In this document: positions 12,160 through 23,924 of the stretch, piece by piece
Layout: each line of letters starts with the position of its first letter
Position numbering within the stretch: position 1 is the stretch's first letter
Origin: Margaritispora aquatica
Taxonomy: Eukaryota; Ascomycota; Leotiomycetes; Helotiales; Discinellaceae
Length of the DNA stretch: 64,000 nt
Assembly (NCBI GenBank): GCA_007644065.1
Contig: VJWN01000020.1
Span: 363,874 to 427,873 of the forward strand
Direction: 5' to 3'
Position numbers and translations under genes: made by a program
Notes under the pieces: model-generated
Seen by the model: only the letters and a program-made list of their open reading frames with translations
Told to the model about the DNA's origin: nothing
Database searches by the model: none

Positions 12160-12477
12160 GCTGTTGGAGAGAGTTGGTGTAATTGCCGATGTGAGGAATT
12201 TCAGAGTTGATATAGGACCGATTGCTAGACTTGGAGCTGTTGAGGTTTTCGGTTTGATGGTCAAGAGCTTGAATTGGGAGTAGTAAGTTGGGTTTGCGAC
12301 AGACAGGTGATAAATGGCGAGGTTCAGCTTTGTTGTGCAGGGATGTCGCGAGTTTTCGACACGTGAAAAAACACTCAACGCGCTTGGACGCGTCTCACTA
12401 CGAGGGCTAAAGTAGCTCTCGCAAACCTCGGATTCTATTTACAAAATAAAAATACTGTAGCAAACCTTCACTTCACG
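12160..12477. promoter_or_regulatory. Shared divergent promoter of histone chaperone and DPB2
   Basis: Only 318 bp separate the two ATGs. Within it are ACGCGT at 12388-12393, AACGCG at 12377-12382 and CACGTG at 12360-12365, all close to the DPB2 side. ACGCGT is the MluI cell-cycle box bound by MBF, which drives G1/S genes in yeasts. That it works here is inferred from position and from the two gene products. Confidence 0.65.
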
Positions 12478-14926
12478 ATGTCAAGAATAAATCAAGTCGA
12501 GAAGCCAACAGTAGCTTCACTATTCAAAGTCCCTCCTGCTCCAGAACCCGTCAACCCAATTCCCTCCTCGTCACCTGCTTTTGGGACACCCGCACATCCT
12601 ATCCGTCCCTTCAATCCCGCTGCTGTTCCAGCAAAAGCCAGCATTCTCCCAATCCTCCTACCACCAGCAACTCTCAGACCACTAGCCTTCAGAACCTTCA
12701 CAAAGAAGTACAGTCTCACTTTAACGTCGAGTGCTTTGCAAGTGTTAGCTACCTTTATTGGGAGGCATTGTGGGACGGAATGGCGAGAAGGGGGCTTAGC
12801 CGAGAAGGTTCTGGAGGATGTTGCGAAGAGTTGGAAAGCGAGGAATGGAGGTGTCATTGTGGAAGGTGATGGGCCTGACCTCAAGGACATTTTAAAGAAT
12901 CTTGAAGGTAGTATGAGTGGTGGTAAAATTGTGCCGAGTCGAGAGTTAAGTCGACAGAATAGTTTAGTCATTGGATCTGGACGAAACGATGACCTGGGCT
13001 CGAGGATAGCTCTAGGGCTAAGCAGAGAAGATAGTCAGTCCTCGTTTGGGATGACTTCATTAGATGTGGACGGTGATGACGAGGATGAGAGCTTGAATGA
13101 TCCGAGACATTGGCTGAAGGTCATTGATGCATATGAGCAACCTCGACTGGTGTACAATGTTGGAAAGAAACATTTTGACAGGTTAGTTTTCAAAACTGTA
13201 CACATATTTTATTCTAAATCGGGACAGAGATACCACCAAACCTTCACTCCTGCCACCAGCATCACATAAGACGCAGCTTTTTAGAAATCGCTACAATTTA
13301 ATACACCAGCGTCTACTCAGAAATGAATCTTTTCAAACTCCCACCTTTTCAACCACTCACCCATCACTAAAGCGCTCATCAAGTACTCTTGCCACCACAC
13401 AGCAGTCCTACAAACTCACTCCTATCTCAAACCTCCTTGGCCGTTCTGGGACTGCGCACATGATCCTTGGTCTCCTCACGATATCACCTACCGGAACTCT
13501 AGCTATTGGCGATCTCACTGGAAGCATAGCACTAGATCTTACCCACGCTAAACCCATCCCGGAAGACGGCGCTTGGTTCGCACCTGGTATGATCGTGCTC
13601 GTAGACGGCACTTACGAGGAAGAAGATAGCACTGGTGCTGGTGGTCTTGGTAGTTCTGGAGGTATAGGCGGCACTATTGGAGGGAAATTCATTGGGTTTT
13701 TCATAGGTGGCCCTCCGTGTGAGAGGAGGAAAGTCACGCTTGGTCTCACAGGCGGAGAGAGCGAGGGTGGTCTCACCGCTGGCGGCGGATTTGGTTGGGT
13801 GGATTTTCTCGGGGTTGGAAGTGAGCGGGCCGTTGGGCCAAAGATGCGAAAAATAGAAGCTCGAGTGCTTCATCCTTCTTCTACCCAAGCAGAGAATCCA
13901 GAATTTAGCGGAGGAAAAGGTCGAATGGTCATTCTCGGCGAGCTGAATCTGGACCAGCCACAAGTCCTCCAGGCCCTCCGCAAGGTCCTTGGTCTTTACG
14001 CAGCTGAACCAGAGGAGGACACGCCCATGACATTTGTTATATTCGGCAACTTCTCAACACATGCAATCATGGCCCGCAGTGCAAGTGGTGGGTCAATAGA
14101 ATACAAAGAGTCCTTTGACTCTCTTGCAGCTACGCTTTCCGACTTTCCTACGCTGCTCCAATCCTCAACTTTCGTTTTCGTCCCCGGGGATAACGATGCT
14201 TGGGCCTCGTCTTTCTCAGCTGGCGCAGCGACACCTCTACCGAGGAGGAGTGTTCCTGATATGTTCACAAGCAGAGTGAAGAGAGCATTCGCTACGGCTA
14301 ATGCAGAAGCGGGAAAGAAGGAGGGAGGTGGTGAAGCAATCTGGACAAGCAACCCCGCCAGAATGGCACTATTTGGCCCAACTCATGAGGTACTACTTTT
14401 GCGAGACGACATGACAGCAAGGTTGAGGCGAACAGCAATCAAGTTTTCTTCCTCGAAGCCTGACGAGGAAGACGAGAACGACGATGTCGAAATGGTCAAT
14501 ACGCCTGTACCTGCTGCTACCTCGCCAAACGCAGGAGCAGGATCAGAAGCAGGCACAGAGGCATCACCAGAACCAGAAACAGACATCCCCGCCCAATCCG
14601 TCCCTGCGAAAAGCACAGAGATGGATCACGAGACCCATCTAGCGCGCAAACTCACCAAAACCCTCCTCGACCAAGGCTACCTCGCTCCCTTCCCACTCAC
14701 GACCCGGCCTGTGCTTTGGGACTACGCTTCTGCACTGCAGATATATCCTCTGCCTACAGCGATGGTGTTGGCTGATGCGGACGCAAATGCGTTCTGTGTC
14801 ACGTATGAGGGATGCTGTGTTATGAATCCGGGGAGGTTGGTAGCGAGTGGACGGAGAGGGGTGGCGAGGTGGGTGGAGTATGGCGTTAGAGGAAGGGTTG
14901 GGAAGGTTAGGGAGGTGGGATTCTGA
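12478..14926 (+). CDS. DPB2: DNA polymerase epsilon subunit B
   Basis: Two exons (12478-13191 region, donor at 13182, and 13228-14926; intron 13182-13227) give about 800 aa. Dpb2 is the essential non-catalytic second subunit of the leading-strand polymerase and also links it to GINS and the CMG helicase. The N-terminal part holds a helical domain (TFTKKYSLTLTSSALQ), the middle LVYNVGKKHFDR and the OB-fold region (LTPISNLLGRSG, TISPTGTLAIGDLTGSI). The C-terminal half is the inactivated calcineurin-like phosphoesterase fold (MVILGELNLDQPQVLQALRK, FVFVPGDNDAW). Low-complexity insertions (Gly-rich around GGLGSSGGIGG, acidic Pro/Ala/Glu stretch near 14455-14620) are typical of fungal copies. The splice join restores HFDR/DTTKPSLL. 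The ATG follows the ACGCGT-bearing promoter. Confidence 0.93.
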
Positions 14927-15734
14927 GATGTAGTCCTCATGCTGAGTGTGCTGAGTATGTGCCTCCGAGGTGGAATGTAATGGGATATAGTCATGTGTTT
15001 GTGGTTGGGATTAAATGGCATAGCTAAGAAGGGCGTTGTAGGTAGGTAGCATAGGGCTTGACATGGAACATGAGAGCCACGGCCGGAATGACATGAAAAT
15101 AATTGAAGATATACTCTCATCTTTCTTTGGATGACAGTTGATGGCTTTTCCTTTACAAACTCCAAGCATGCATTGGTGGGCGGAGAGGAGCGGGGCGGGG
15201 TGGAACTTCATAATCTCTCGTATGCTAGGTTATTTCAATGGTAAGTTACTTCCTATACCTCGATCGACGATCAAACCATTCACATACAAACACCATACTA
15301 TGTTAATACTGCATTAGTCGCAGAGTAAGCACTTAGATAGAGTACGACTCGATAAACATCACCTTCCTAATCGGGAACGTCAATCCGCGAACACTAGAGC
15401 TTAATTGGACAATTTCACTATCTCTAAATCCGCATCGTACTATTGTGAGCAGGCAACAGCAAAAGGGCGTGAGTTTGGATTGGCAAGCTTATTGATTGTG
15501 TGTTTCTTGTGCGATTTAAATGCAGAGAATGTTACGGAATCAGGATTCGTTTATCTAACCAGTGTTGCTTACTTAAAGCCAAGTGCGGAGTTGGATATGC
15601 TTGTTAACGCCGCACGGAACGCAGTCTTGATGATGATAATATAAGCTCACAATTCTCTCAGTCTACTCTCTCTCACATCTTATAGAGTGTGAAGGTTCAA
15701 TTTTTGTGGAGTGTATAACTCGTTTATTTTCACG
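14927..15734. other. Intergenic region upstream of ABC transporter
   Basis: This 808-bp stretch holds the 3' end of DPB2 and the promoter of the ABC transporter gene. One frame at 15405-15644 lacks an ATG and recognisable features, so I do not call it. No repeat or structured RNA was recognised. Confidence 0.5.
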
Positions 15735-18700
15735 ATGAACTCGTCAATGCCGGCAGACATATGCCAGGCCGACTTTGCCTTTGGCCCAGGTATCCAGAAC
15801 TGCAACCGCTCTTTTGATTTCTCGGTCACATTCGAGGAGAGCATTTTATCTATCGTTCCGTCTCTGTTTTTGATCTTACTGGCTCCAGTGAGACTCTTCT
15901 CATTGCGTGGGCAGCGAAAGAGAATTGGAGGTCGAGAGTTCCAACTACTCAAGCTTGTAGGTTTACAACAAATCTAATCTTGAATCATCCACTGACATCG
16001 CTCAGATTTCCATCGCAGTATTCGCTACCATACAAGTAGTTCTGCTTGCATTTTGGTGCCTAGAGAGTACATTGAAAACGCATGTCTCTATAGCATCAGC
16101 TGCCCTGGCTCTAGTTGACTCGCTCGCAATATGTATCCTCTCATATGCCGAGCACACACGTGCAATACGGCCCTCAATTCTGCTGGGGACTTATTTGTTC
16201 TTCTCATTATTATTCGATGCTGTGCGAGTCCGAACGCTATGGCTATCAAACTACAACGCCACCATCCGAAACCTTTTCACTGCTTCCCTAGCCATAAAAG
16301 GCGTGCTCCTCTTTCTCGAAGCCAAGGAGAAGCGAAAATACATGAATAACGACGATCGGCAGCGAAGCCCGGAAGAGACATCGTCGATTTTCAGTCTGAG
16401 CGTGTTCTGGTGGCTCAATGGACTAATACAGCGCGGTTTTCGCACCGTGTTGTTTGTAGAGGATCTCTACCCAATCGACGAAGGAATGTCATCAAAGGTA
16501 TTGGGTGCTCGTTTTTCCCGAGCCTGGAAAGCTAGTGAGTATCATACCTACGCATTCTAGCTTCCAAGACTTACAAAGACATAGATTCTGATCAGAGCAA
16601 GTATAAACTTGCTAAGCTGTCATTGGGGCTGCTCAAATGGCAATTACTTGCTCCTGTTCTCCCGAGAATAGCTTTAATTGCATTGACGTTCTGCCAGCCT
16701 CTTTTGATCAACAGATTCTTGAAATTTCTCCAAACTCCAACTGATAGCTTGAATGTCGGCTATGCACTTATTGGTGCATATGGCATTGTCTACTTCGGTC
16801 TTGCTTTGGCAACAGGCTTCTACTGGCATCGTGTATTTCGCTTCATTACCGTTGTTAGAGGCACATATGTGTCTGCAATTTATCACAAGACAACTGCGAT
16901 CTCGATTACAGAGCTTGATAACTCAGCTGCGGTTACTCTGATGAGTACTGATATTGAGAGGATCGATCTTGGATTGAGGAATGCGCATGAGATCTGGGCG
17001 AACACGATTCAAGTGGCTCTCTCGACCTATCTCTTGCAGCGAGAATTGGGTGTAGCGTGTATCCCACCGCTTGCTGTGGCTATTGGTGTGTATCAACTAG
17101 AATCACATCATAGATTCAACTACTGATGGTTTACAGGGAGCAGTTTTATAACTTCATGGATATCCTCATTTTCAGGAAGCAGGCAAAAGACATGGGTTGA
17201 CGCCATCCAGGAACGAGTTGGTAAATACTAATACTCCAAATTATTGCTGAGATATCACTAACCCTAGATACAGGTATCACTTCTGCTATGATTCCATCTA
17301 TGAAGGGAGTAAAGATGAGTGGGCTCACGACGATATTATCACCACTTATTCAGAACTTGCGAGCTTCTGAATTACTTGCTGGTGTCGCTTTTAGGATGGT
17401 TCAAGTCTATACAGTCTTCATTGGTAAAATTTTCTTGTCTTCACATCTGTGCTCCAGCTGACATCTCCGTAGCCGTATTTCCTGGTCAATTCTCGCCGGT
17501 CATCACTTTCGGTGTCTTCATCGGTATCGAGAAAGCCCAAGGCAGGACTCTAGAGACGACAAGAATGTTCACATCGCTCTCGCTTCTGCTACTCCTGAAC
17601 TCGCCACTAATGATGTTGTTCCAATCAATACCACAATTTGTCGCCGCGCTTGCATGTGTTGGTCGGATCCAAACATTCTTGGATACACCATCTCGAGCCG
17701 ATCACAGACTTCTCACAGTTTCACCTAGACAGCCGGACAAAACTCATGGTGGACCATTTGCTGATCGTGGTTCCAATGATATTGAGCTCGTAGACAGAAA
17801 TTTGGCACCGACCAAGGCCAACTCAGATTCGTCAGGAACCATGATTTCAATCCGCGATGGATCCTTTGGCTGGGTCAAAGAAGACGCGCCTATTCTGCGT
17901 GACATCAATCTCGAAATCACAAGGTCGCAATTAACCATAATCGTCGGGCCTGTTGCGAGTGGAAAAACCACGTTACTCAAAGCGCTCCTTGGCGAAACGC
18001 CTAGTTCCAAAGGCTTTGTGCGCATCTCGACTCTTGATTTCTCTTTCTGTGATCAAACACCCTGGCTGTTGAGCCAGTCGATCCAGAAGAACATCATCGG
18101 ATTTGCAAACTTTGAGAGTGGTTGGTACAATACTGTTGTTCATGCTTGTACACTTGACGAAGATATCTCGATGATGCCCAATGGAGATCAAACAATGATT
18201 GGCAGTAATGGCATAACCTTGAGCGGTGGCCAGAAGCAACGATTGGTAAGCCCTGATTCGAACTACAAAATCCACATTCTCTAACACGAATACAGGCAAT
18301 TGCTCGTGCAGTGTATGCACGAAAAGAGATTGCAATCTTCGACGATGTATTCAGCGGTCTCGATGCGACAACAGAGAAACGCGTGTTTGAACGCTTATTT
18401 AGTTCTAGAGGACTTCTTCGCAAGTTGCAAACGACCGTTATTCTCGCAACTCACGCGGTAAAATTTCTGCCCTCAGCAGATCACATCATTGTTCTCGGCT
18501 CTGAAGGCACAACCGTCGAGCAAGGTTCATTCACTCAGCTCAATGCTTCAGATGGGTATGTCTCCAAACTTGCATTGAAAGAAGAGGAAGTAGAGCCCGC
18601 CACGATCGAGAAGGATGTCGAAACAGAGGTTAAGTCCAAGTCTGGTGCTACTACTACGACTACTAGCACTTCTTTATCGGACGCTGGAAGTACTTCGAAT

Positions 18701-20815
18701 CGACAGACTGGTGATCTTTCCATATATAAGTATTACTTGAAGTCAGGGGGGAAGTTGAACTCGGCTATTTTTATGGTCATGTGTTTGGGTTTCTCTTTGC
18801 TTCAATCTTTCCCAGGTATGCCACTCTCTCTACGATATCACCTAATAGGCTAATTGATTAGATGTTTGGGTGAAATGGTGGTCCGATGCAGCTTCGACGT
18901 CAGATCCAAAGACGGGAATGTATCTTGGCGTATATGCAGCGTTGAAGATGTCCTGTTTGGTGTTTTTGTTCTTGCTCTCAAAGTCAGTGATGCGTATTGA
19001 AGAAATTATGGTCGATGAGGGTTTACTAAACAATTTCCAGGCAATGCTTTTGTGTGATGACCCTTGCTGCTGGCAAGAAGCTCCATCAAACCACACTTAC
19101 CACTGTCATCCAGTAAGTTTGCCATCAAATCAGTGACTTTGCTTCGGCTCTGAGCAATCTGAATTTACTGACTGTAATAGTGCACCAATGCTTTTCTTTA
19201 GCACGACCGACACAGGTGTCACGGTCAATAGGTTCAGTCAAGATATGAGTCTTGTCGACATCGAAGTATGACCCCCCTTCAGCCATTTGCTCCCACCTGT
19301 ATCCTACTAACAACACTCTCTAGCTTCCAAACGCCCTAGTGAACTTCATAACCGCACTCTTCACCTCCCTTGCCTCCTCGGTCGTAATAGCCCTCGCAAG
19401 CCCCTACATCGCAATCGCCTACCCCGTAATCCTAACCATCTTCTACCTTGTGCAAAAATACTACCTCCGTACAAGTCGACAACTCCGATTTATGGACATC
19501 GAATCCAAAGCCCCACTCTATACACAATTCCTCGAGTCTCTCAGCGGCCTTGCCACGATTCGCGCCTTTGGTTGGCAAGAAGCCAACCACGCTCTCAACG
19601 CCACCCTGCTTGATAAATCACAACGCCCATTCTACCTCCTATTTATGGTACAGCGCTGGCTCACACTCGTGATGGACCTCATCGGACTCATGCTCGTTCT
19701 CATCGTCGTAGGCATCGCAGTCAAGACGCGTGAGTCCGTCAGCCCCGGTTTCGCGGGTGTGTCGCTGCTCAACCTCGTCTCATTCACTGAACGCCTGAAG
19801 TGGCTGATCATGAACTGGACTATGCTCGAGACATCCATCGGTGCCGTGTCGCGCGTCAAATCCTTCGCAGCCGAGACGCCCTCCGAAGATCTCGCTGGCG
19901 AGGATGGCACGCCACCTGTAAACTGGCCAAGTCAAGGTCTTATCGAGATCGAGAACCTCTCCGCTGGGTATAAAGCAGGTAAAGATACGCTGCATGATGT
20001 GAATCTCAAGATCCGACCCGGCGAGAAAATCGGCATCGTGGGCCGCTCCGGCTCAGGAAAGAGCTCAACTGTTCTAGCACTATTCCGCATGCTCGAGCTC
20101 ACAGGTGGAAGGATAGTCATCGATGGAATCGATATCTCGTCTATTCCCCGCCAGGAAGTGCGGTCACGGCTTAATGCCATTCCACAGGATGCTTATTTTC
20201 TGCACGGGAGTATCAGGATGAATCTCGATCCGTGGGAGGTGCGGACAGATAAGGAGTTAGAGGACGTGTTAAGGGAAGTGGGACTGTGGGATGTTGTCGT
20301 TGCGAAAGGAGGGTTGGGAGAGCTGATGGAGGAAGCAATGTTGAGTCATGGGCAGAGGCAGCTTTTCTGTTTAGCGAGAGCGGTGCTGAGGCCTGGGAAG
20401 ATCGTCGTGCTTGATGAGGCTACTAGCAGGTTTGTTTCCCTTCCTACCTTATTCTTGTTTCCATTCAGCTCTTTCCTTACTCGCCACTGGTTTCTCGCTC
20501 CAAACACAAAACACATACTGACACACCCAAAGCGTAGATAAAGAAACAGACGCCCTAATGCAGCGCTTAATCCGCACCTCCTTCGCACAGCACACCATCA
20601 TCGCCGTCGCGCATCGGCTGGAGACGATCTTGGATTTCGATCGCATCCTCGTGCTGGATCAGGGATGCGTGGTGGAGTGCGAGGCGCCGATGGTGCTGTT
20701 GGGTCGGAAGAGCGTGTTTAGTGATTTGTATGCCTCTTATGAGAGGAGGAGGGAGGGTGAGGACGTTGTGGAGGATGAAAGGAGGGAGGTGAAGGAGATG
20801 GAGGTGATGGAGTAA
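15735..20815 (+). CDS. ABCC-type full ABC transporter, 12 exons
   Basis: Eleven introns can be placed with consistent phase (exons 15735-15956, 16006-16534, 16585-17085, 17137-17220, 17274-17423, 17473-18245, 18296-18815, 18862-18982, 19041-19112, 19181-19265, 19324-20429, 20533-20815), giving 1,481 aa. The order is an N-terminal TMD0-like set of membrane spans, TMD1, NBD1, TMD2, NBD2, as in MRP-type exporters of the plasma or vacuolar membrane. NBD1 has Walker A GPVASGKTT (near residue 653), signature LSGGQKQR and Walker B IAIFDD, where Asp replaces the catalytic Glu, usual in this subfamily. NBD2 has Walker A GRSGSGKSS (near 1257), Q-loop IPQD, signature LSHGQRQL, Walker B VVLDEATSSVD and H-loop VAHR. 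The substrate is unknown; no biosynthetic cluster adjoins it. Confidence 0.93.
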
Positions 20816-21774
20816 TGCGAGATGAAAAGTGAGGAGTGGTTGTTCAACTATATTGTGTAGAAATTTTGTTTGAATCACAAGGCGTTAATGAACATATATT
20901 CATACAGCATTACATTTGTATTTGTGAGTTCCCGTCGCGAGATAGTTTCGCTGAGATCTTCAATCTTTCATTCACTCAATGACCGTTCGGGCAAAGGCGG
21001 AGCTTCACGTTGAGAGATAAACTTGTTACGGCTGCGTGTTCCTGGACTATATCCTGTCTTTATCAAAGTGAATACATTACCTTAGTATGCGTGGTCCGAA
21101 AACATGCCACTGATAAGAGAGTAAAGAAGTGGGTAAAGTAATCATCGTCCCAATCTATATATTGACGATCACAAAATTATATGATCGCCTAGATCTTGAT
21201 ATTAGTCAATGGAATATATACCGCCAGCTTGCTACTTTTGTTATCGGTTGTAAAGGGTGTGATGAGACCTTCAGTTGTGAGGAAGTAAGTGGCGGTATCG
21301 GATTTCTATCATTCTTTAGCGAAGCAGCAGTGCAACTTAGTACTACTATTTCCCACATGCATGTTTGAACACAGATTAGTATCTTTCCATTGATTACATA
21401 TCATTGAAATGGACTAAATCGAGATTGTACATCATGTCGTTTTAGAAATGATTTAACTAAGACAAGCTCTTTGCAAAAGCGGTACGTAATCGCAACTGTC
21501 TTACAATCACCAAGGTTTCCTCGAGTGGTGTATTCTTGAGACAATCTGAACTTGTGAGTCTGCAGACCACTTAGCCTTCTCTTTGATTTGTGAAGTGTTG
21601 CCCTGTCCAGCAAGCCTCAAAAAGGGGACCCCGAGAGACCCACATTCCTCAAACGAGCATGTGACATTCGCCAAGCCCTCCGGTTTCAATCTCAGGACAC
21701 TCATCTCACAAACATACAACTTCATCCACATACTTCTTGACACACATTCATTTTCAGCACCGCCATTGCACATA
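20816..21774. other. Intergenic region, no gene seen
   Basis: This 959-bp region between two plus-strand genes is moderately AT-rich. Frames at 21129-21368 (plus) and 21401-21613 (minus) have no recognisable domain or supporting structure. The last 100 bp before the next ATG are pyrimidine-rich. Confidence 0.5.
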
Positions 21775-22957
21775 ATGTCTTCCCCCATTCCTTCTACCAT
21801 GCCCATAACCTCAGACACCCCACCCTCCTCACCCACGCCAACCCCACCGCTCTTTAACTACATCCTCGGCTTCCTACTCATCGGTATCGCATGGGGCTTC
21901 ACAACGCCCTTCATCCGCCGCGCCGCACGCACCCACACGCCTCCCGCGCACCCGATCCTCTCTTCCGCGGGGGTGACGTCCAGTTGGGTCAAGACAAAGC
22001 TCTACACCGCGTTCTTCGGCGTCGTGGATCTGCTCCGCAATCCGCGGTATGCGATTCCGCTAGTGGTGAACTTGACGGGGAGCGTGTGGTTCTTTCTGTT
22101 AATTGGGAAAGCGGGTATGCATTTCATTTCATTTCATTTCATTTTCTACCCTCCTTCTGATATAATACATGGTTCTTTGTGTTTGAGGAGTAGTTGGTGT
22201 TGATAGAGAAATTGGGATCCTTTGAGGGATAAGGCTTGGTTGGATGAGAGGACTCGCTCTGGAGACAGCTATATCTCCGCTTCGGGCGGACATCCACTTC
22301 CTACCAACAAAAAAGCGACAAAGATGGAGAGAAAACACTTCTATGGGCCTTATGATCAGACGAAAATGTGACCAGAAGCCCCGAGCCGCCAGCCACACCA
22401 CGCTGAACAAGGGAGAGGCGAATCATCCGGGCCGGGTCCTTCGGCAGACTCACCTCGACTTCCTTCTAGACTCGACTCGACTCGAGTGCAAAACAACAGG
22501 GGGGTGTGGTTTTCTCAGCCTCAGATTCAGATATTCAGCCTCACGTCACTTCAGCTCCAACTTCACAACACACAGACGTCACATCACATCACATATGCAC
22601 ACTTGACAGATGACAGATGAGTTTTTTTTTTTCAGCGGAAGAAAAATGTGCCAAAGAAAAGGAAACAGGGGAAAATGGAAGAATGAAAAAAAGAAGAGAG
22701 AAATAGAGAGAAGTGAAGGAAACAAGCTAACCAGAAGCGAAACTACAGAATTAAGCCTCACGGTACCGATCACCAATTCGCTCGCTTTTCTATTCACGGT
22801 TTTGGGGGATTGGTGGGTTGAGGGGAAGGTGATTAGTCGTGGTATGTATTGTGATATATTGGTAGTTAACATACTAACGATACGAATAGACACATGGATC
22901 GGAATGGCCCTCTCACTAGGCGGAATTGCGTTATGTGTACAGAGTAAACTGGAATGA
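21775..22957 (+). CDS. TMEM234-like (UPF0546) small membrane protein
   Basis: Three exons (21775-22114, 22749-22841, 22890-22957) join in phase to give 166 aa. The TMEM234 family are four-span membrane proteins with an EamA-transporter-like fold; their role is poorly known. Seen here: span 1 FNYILGFLLIGIAWGFTTPFI with the family's W-G-x-T-x-P-x-I motif, span 2 around IPLVVNLTGSVWFFLLIG, span 3 LTVPITNSLAFLFTVLGDWW, and span 4 WIGMALSLGGIALCV, ending soon after as usual. The splice joins are supported because each exon supplies one expected span. The first intron (22115-22748) is 634 nt, unusually long. ATG 21775 is the first of two close Mets (second at residue 9). Confidence 0.88.
22115..22748 (+). 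other. Long first intron of the TMEM234-like gene
   Basis: The intron has a GTATGC donor and an AACTACAG acceptor and is 634 nt. Near its start is a CATTT repeat (22119-22145) and further in a T-run (22621-22632) followed by an A/G-rich stretch (22637-22740). An open stretch at 22244-22606 lacks coding character. Confidence 0.7.
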
Positions 22958-23254
22958 TAGAGGTTTCGGTAGAAGAGATAGCTTAGATGAGCTGTGTACC
23001 TACATACATACTTAACAAGAGGTTGAGTTGATAGCATTGCAATAAAACGAATAGAACAGATTCCCCATGCATATAATATACACCAATCACTACTACTCAA
23101 CCAAGATAAACCTCAACTCTTTTTTAAATATCTGTATTGTGGGTATCTCATGCTCGTGTATATTCCACCACCTCCCACTTTTTTCGCCTTGGCTTCAATT
23201 CCATCCATCCATCCATCCACATATCGCCAACCCTCTCCCCTTCACACCAAACTG

Positions 23255-23275
23255 AATAATAATAATAATAATAAT
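23255..23275. repeat. (AAT)7 microsatellite
   Basis: Seven perfect AAT units are followed directly by an A/T-rich continuation. A TCCA repeat (about 23201-23219) lies just upstream. Confidence 0.9.
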
Positions 23276-23570
23276 TACTTCACCAATAAGCCCCCTTCCC
23301 CTATCCAATACGCGCTGCGTTCGGCTATCCAGAAAAGAAAGAAAGAAAAACATCAAGAACAACCCCCCCTTGCGCTCTCCCAAAAACATGCGCCAGGCAA
23401 TGCTTCTCTCCCTTCTCTAATCAATCGCCCCAAAAAGAAAATGCAAAAATCGCCGGCCCATGATGACACAAAACCCAAGACCCAGAAACAAAGAAACCCC
23501 CAAAAAGCCAAGATATAAATGCCAAGGGCAAGGCAAGGTAACCAGCACCGGCCCCAAGAAGTAAATGCGC

Positions 23571-23631
23571 CATTCCATTCCAATCCATTCCATTCCGTTT
23601 CATTCCGTTTCATTCCATTTCATTCCATTTC
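23571..23631. repeat. CATTC/ATTTC-type pentanucleotide repeat
   Basis: About twelve imperfect 5-bp units of the CATTC, CATTT and CGTTT kind run head to tail. It lies in the convergent region, far from either coding sequence. Confidence 0.85.
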
Positions 23632-23786
23632 CCTTTTCCCAATGCTCGCTCGCTCGCTTGCGCAGTTATAGAAAGAAAAGGAAAAAAAAACTCCCCAAAA
23701 AGACTTATTGGACTCCGGATGAAGCGAGTTGAGAGGAGAGAGAAATCCATGCGTGTGCGTCGTCTAGTCTTATGATGCGTGAGGTG

Positions 23787-23865
23787 ATGTTATTCGTTCG
23801 TCCGTTCGTTTGTTCGTTCGCGTGCATTTGTTTCGCGTCTGTATTGGTTCGTTCGTTCGTATGGT
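23787..23865. repeat. TTCG tetranucleotide repeats
   Basis: Two clusters of TTCG/GTTC units (about 23790-23822 and 23845-23862) are separated by unrelated sequence. They lie just downstream of the minus-strand gene that ends at 23925. Confidence 0.8.
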
Positions 23866-23924
23866 GAAATTAATGATTTTGTCGCTGTCGAGTTCATGTG
23901 CAGAGAAAGAGACAAAAGACGCAT

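Larger units (their letters stand above)
22958..23924. other. Convergent intergenic region rich in simple repeats
   Basis: This region lies between the 3' ends of converging genes. It holds several microsatellites, listed separately, and long A-rich or C-rich runs. Open frames here follow the repeats and are not called. Confidence 0.55.

Noticed and set aside
15405..15644. 79-codon plus frame before the ABC transporter
   Set aside because: Non-ATG start and no link by phase to the transporter's first exon at 15735.
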